Positions 6,683-8,773 of a stretch of DNA of 8,773 bases are shown in pieces. The DNA is taken from positions 3,884 through 12,656 of the forward strand of contig PBMJ01000023.1 of assembly GCA_002722525.1 (NCBI GenBank), read 5' to 3'. Position numbers and translations under genes: made by a program. The notes beneath the pieces are model-generated. The model saw only the letters and a program-made list of their open reading frames with translations, ran no database searches and was not told where the DNA came from. Each line of letters opens with the position of its first letter. Position 1 is the stretch's first letter. The stretch is from Acidimicrobiaceae bacterium. Its GTDB lineage: Bacteria; Actinomycetota; Acidimicrobiia; Acidimicrobiales; UBA8592.

Positions 6683-7390
6683 TTATACACGGTATCTGAA
6701 AGCACGATTAGTGAGAAAATGTGTGAATCCTATTTTTTCATATGTTCGAAGTGCAGGAATGTTGTCGGACTCGACGTAAAGCATTCCTGTTGAAATTCCT
6801 TTCGAGTGAAGGTAGTTCAGTCCCGCCTCAGTCATCGGTTTCCCAAGCCCAGTTCCGTGATAGTCCGGATCAATAGCAATAGCGTAAATTTCACCGAGTG
6901 GGGGCCTGTGATCCTTGTGGATCTTTGTCCAGCAGAAGCCAGCTAGTCGGCCATCAGGCTCGTAAAGGAGAAAACCTTTTGGATCAAACCATTCTTCATT
7001 TTTCAGTTCTGCGAGACTAGATTTATTCAAGTCCCCTTGCTCAGGATGCCAAGCAAATGCCCTACTATTTACCGAGAGAAAGGCATCATCGTCAATGCCG
7101 GATTCAAAGATTCTAGTTTGAAGCGATGACTCCTGAACTGGTAGAGAACACCGTAGCTGAACTAGGTCGCGATATGGAGTAAACCCAGTTGAGGCCATTC
7201 GGTTAGAGTCTTCGTGATCAGAATTCTCAATCCAAAGTTGAATCTCGTCTCCCTTCTGAAATTCAGAGCATCTAGGGCTACTTAATAGTTCACTAACATC
7301 TTGTTTCAAAGCTAAACGGTCATGTCCGTCTGTAACAGTGATTGAGAGTACGTAACCTCTAGGAGCAGTGGAAGAAATAACAATTGCCAT
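6683..7390 (-). CDS. mshD: Mycothiol synthase (MshD-type GNAT acetyltransferase), short N-domain
   Basis: MshD acetylates Cys-GlcN-inositol from acetyl-CoA, the last step of mycothiol synthesis, in the cytoplasm. The C-terminal catalytic half is very characteristic: N-S-R-A-F-A-W-H-P-E-Q-G (108-119), E-E-W-F-D-P-K-G-F (132-140), G-F-C-W-T-K-I-H (151-158), L-G-E-I-Y (165-169, with Glu168 at the probable general-base position), and the acetyl-CoA loop H-G-T-G-L-G (178-183). L-Y-V-E-S-D-N (204-210) and Y-E-K-I-G-F (217-222) close the domain. Usual MshD proteins are about 300 aa with two GNAT domains. This one has 235; residues 48-82 match the end of the first domain, but its acetyl-CoA loop region is missing. 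A TAG four codons before the ATG shows that it is not simply a mis-called start. The gene is divergent from nth with only 41 bp between the starts, and is followed by ubiE. Confidence 0.87.
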   Translation of the reverse strand: MAIVISSTAPRGYVLSITVTDGHDRLALKQDVSELLSSPRCSEFQKGDEIQLWIENSDHEDSNRMASTGFTPYRDLVQLRCSLPVQESSLQTRIFESGIDDDAFLSVNSRAFAWHPEQGDLNKSSLAELKNEEWFDPKGFLLYEPDGRLAGFCWTKIHKDHRPPLGEIYAIAIDPDYHGTGLGKPMTEAGLNYLHSKGISTGMLYVESDNIPALRTYEKIGFTHFLTNRAFRYRV

Positions 7391-7431
7391 ATCTCCAAAC
7401 TATCGGGCATGGGCTGTTGTATGTTGAAATT
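7391..7431. promoter_or_regulatory. Divergent mshD/nth promoter region with two TANNNT boxes
   Basis: On the minus strand, TAGTTT (7402-7397) ends six bases before the mshD ATG. On the plus strand, TATGTT (7420-7425) ends six bases before the nth ATG. This is the spacing of actinobacterial -10 boxes serving leaderless transcripts. nth has no ribosome site, while mshD has a GGAG placed very close (two bases) to its ATG. No -35 hexamer was recognised for either. Confidence 0.4.
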
Positions 7432-8076
7432 ATGGCAAGACCAAGAACTCCTAAGGGTCGATGTTTACGAACTCATGAAGAATTAAGGACAGAATATCCA
7501 GACGCTGAATGCGAACTGGAGTATAAGAATCCATTTCAGCTCCTTGCTGCGACGATACTTTCGGCTCAAGCTACAGATGTATCTGTGAATAAAGCAACGC
7601 CGGATCTATTTAAGCGTTTCCCTAGTCCGGAGGAGTTGTCGGTTGCAAATGTAGAGGAAGTTGAAACGTATATAAATAGCATCGGCCTATTTAGGGGGAA
7701 AGCGAAAAATCTTGTCGGAATGGCACAACGGCTGGTAGAAGAATTTGATAGTCAAGTACCTGAATCTATGGGTGATCTAGTTTCTCTTCCTGGTGTCGGC
7801 AGGAAAACTGCAAATGTTGTTCGCAGTGTTGTTCTTGGGCTTCCTGGACTTCCTGTTGATACTCATGTGGGCCGATTAGCACGACGGTTGGCTATTACAG
7901 AGGAGAATGATCCCGTAAAGATCGAGTTTGCATTAAACCCGATGCTTCCAGCACAAGAGCGAGGAGAGTTTAGTTTGCGAGTGATTTTGCATGGAAGACG
8001 AGTTTGTTTTGCACGAAAGCCAAATTGCGATGAATGTGCCTTGAATTATTTTTGCCCTAGCGCATTTACTCTCTAA
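7432..8076 (+). CDS. nth: Endonuclease III (bifunctional DNA glycosylase/AP lyase)
   Basis: Nth removes oxidised pyrimidines from DNA and cuts the resulting abasic site in base-excision repair. The 214-aa protein is the normal length. A-A-T-I-L-S-A-Q-A-T-D (39-49) is the family N-terminal signature. The helix-hairpin-helix is L-P-G-V-G-R-K-T-A (119-127) with catalytic Lys125. The catalytic aspartate is Asp143 in V-D-T-H-V. The C-terminal [4Fe-4S] loop has Cys192, Cys199, Cys202 and Cys208 with the exact C-x6-C-x2-C-x5-C spacing. A longer reading from the TTG at 7384 would overlap the divergent mshD start; the ATG at 7432 begins a protein aligned with typical family N-termini and is preferred. 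No Shine-Dalgarno precedes it, and a TANNNT box six bases upstream suggests a leaderless message. Its 3' end overlaps the convergent small gene by 11 bases. Confidence 0.95.
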   Translation: MARPRTPKGRCLRTHEELRTEYPDAECELEYKNPFQLLAATILSAQATDVSVNKATPDLFKRFPSPEELSVANVEEVETYINSIGLFRGKAKNLVGMAQRLVEEFDSQVPESMGDLVSLPGVGRKTANVVRSVVLGLPGLPVDTHVGRLARRLAITEENDPVKIEFALNPMLPAQERGEFSLRVILHGRRVCFARKPNCDECALNYFCPSAFTL

Positions 8077-8281
8077 GATCGGCGGCAGCTCTTCGAAGCC
8101 TTCGATTCGCTGAAATTAGTGCACGTTCAACTTCAAATAGTTCATGTGCGCAGCTTTCAAATGCTGAAGCTTCCATATCTTTGGCGACAGTTACGATTCG
8201 CGAGATTAGGCCATCAATTTGAAAACCTGCGGAGGATATTTCAGCTATACCTTGCTCGCGTTTGTCATCGTTGTTTTCCAT
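8066..8281 (-). CDS. Uncharacterised 71-aa helical protein between nth and hisD
   Basis: I do not recognise this protein. From the ATG at 8281 it has 71 residues: an acidic, polar N-terminus (M-E-N-N-D-D-K-R), then two probable amphipathic helices at about residues 21-37 and 41-70. The second ends in a basic R-R-L-R-R-A-A-A-D-L-R-E tail. There is no membrane segment or cysteine motif (one Cys at about 44). A longer reading from 8353 would overlap hisD; the shorter start has AGGAG seven bases upstream, so it is preferred. The gene converges on nth with an 11-base overlap and is divergent from hisD. The good ribosome site and continuous helical pattern favour a real gene, possibly a small oligomeric or protein-binding factor, but no function can be assigned. 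Confidence 0.65.
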   Translation of the reverse strand: MENNDDKREQGIAEISSAGFQIDGLISRIVTVAKDMEASAFESCAHELFEVERALISANRRLRRAAADLRE

Positions 8282-8288
8282 AATCTTG

Positions 8289-8293
8289 CTCCT
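8289..8293 (-). promoter_or_regulatory. Ribosome binding site deciding the start of the 71-aa gene
   Basis: AGGAG on the minus strand lies seven bases before the ATG at 8281. It supports the 71-aa product over the 95-aa reading that would run into the hisD coding region. Confidence 0.55.
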
Positions 8294-8328
8294 AGTGGAA
8301 AATGCTCCCCAAGTAGCCTTTCCCGCGT

Positions 8329-8344
8329 ATACCGTAGACGGTAT
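8329..8344. promoter_or_regulatory. 16-bp inverted repeat at the hisD start, candidate operator
   Basis: ATACCGT and ACGGTAT are perfect 7-bp inverted arms around a central AG. The right arm includes the first two bases of the hisD ATG. The left arm contains TACCGT (8330-8335), a TANNNT-type -10 box seven bases before the ATG. A dimeric regulator bound here would block hisD transcription and perhaps the divergent small gene. Confidence 0.4.
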
Positions 8345-8773
8345 GTTAAACAAACTCGACCTTACCAGAGTTGCCGATAAAGAGGTTACCGCAGCGCTCC
8401 CACGACCTAATTTAGAAGGAATTGCTCCAGAAGAGTTAGTTGCTGAAATTATTGCAACCGTAAGAGAGGGCGGGGATAGTGCCCTTAGTCATTACGCAGA
8501 GAAGTACGATGGGCGGATACCTAAACATTTATCAGTTCCCGATTCTGAAATGAGTTTAGCGTTAAATTCAATCTCGGCTGATCTAAGAGAAGCGTTAGAG
8601 GATGCAGCGAATCGGATTCAGAATTTTCATGAAACTCAGGTCTTGGAAACTGAAGTAACAAATGATGGAGAGATTGCTGTCGAAACTAAGCATCAGCCAG
8701 TTATGCGGGCAGGTTGTTATGTTCCCGGTGGGAGGGCAGCGTACCCATCAACGCTTCTGATGACAGCTATTCC
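8343..8773 (+). CDS. hisD: Histidinol dehydrogenase, 5' part (runs off the window)
   Basis: HisD catalyses the last two steps of histidine synthesis, oxidising L-histidinol to L-histidine with NAD+ and a zinc ion. Only the first 143 complete codons are present. The N-terminus (M-L-N-K-L-D-L) is typical, V-R-E-G-G-D-S-A-L (40-48) is a conserved family segment, and R-A-G-C-Y-V-P-G-G-R-A-A-Y-P-S-T-L-L (122-139) is the strongly conserved HisD signature. The catalytic Glu-His pair and most zinc ligands would lie beyond the window. No ribosome site precedes the ATG; instead a TANNNT box sits seven bases upstream inside an inverted repeat, so the mRNA may be leaderless. The gene is divergent from the 71-aa gene with 61 bp between the starts. 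In many actinobacteria hisD opens a histidine operon, which probably continues to the right. Confidence 0.95.
   Translation, partial: MLNKLDLTRVADKEVTAALPRPNLEGIAPEELVAEIIATVREGGDSALSHYAEKYDGRIPKHLSVPDSEMSLALNSISADLREALEDAANRIQNFHETQVLETEVTNDGEIAVETKHQPVMRAGCYVPGGRAAYPSTLLMTAI

Noticed and set aside
6663..6696. GATACC and GGTATC inverted arms around the mshD stop as a terminator
   Set aside because: Only six pairs with a 22-base loop and no T-run; chance is a sufficient explanation.

Overview
The window looks like chromosomal, housekeeping-type DNA from a moderately AT-rich actinobacterium. The strongest lineage clue is a mycothiol synthase (MshD-type) gene, because mycothiol is essentially restricted to Actinomycetota. 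The menaquinone genes (MenA, MenG/UbiE) and TANNNT boxes close to several start codons fit the same assignment. A free-living, possibly marine low-GC member is my inference. I see no mobile element, CRISPR array, tRNA or rRNA.

Layout. (1) 35-3007, + strand: a tight four-gene unit holding an unrecognised 223-aa protein, a nitroreductase-family flavoprotein, a DUF35 Zn-ribbon/OB-fold protein and an SCP2-type thiolase. The DUF35/thiolase pair indicates acyl-CoA chemistry in which the small protein is a partner of the thiolase. (2) 3008-3257: a 250-bp gap with a weak hairpin and two small palindromes. (3) 3258-5572, + strand: an NAD(P)-dependent aldehyde dehydrogenase followed 8 bp later by menA. 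(4) 5574-7390, - strand: mshD, ubiE/menG and a VOC (glyoxalase-fold) gene, transcribed in that order. (5) 7432-8076, + strand: nth (endonuclease III). (6) 8066-8281, - strand: an unrecognised 71-aa helical protein. (7) 8343-8773, + strand: the first 143 codons of hisD, cut by the window end.

The least expected observation is the VOC gene at 5574-5918. It reads as a complete 114-codon glyoxalase-fold protein except for one in-frame TGA at codon 41, where relatives as I remember them carry Trp. It is therefore either a very young pseudogene or a sequence error. MenA and MenG, the last two steps of menaquinone synthesis, lie on opposite strands and converge on this broken gene. Other points are an MshD with a shortened N-terminal half, probable leaderless starts at mshD, nth and hisD, and a 16-bp inverted repeat that runs into the hisD start codon. 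I do not see convincing evidence of a new multi-gene system; the 35-3007 cluster is the best candidate for an uncharacterised pathway.
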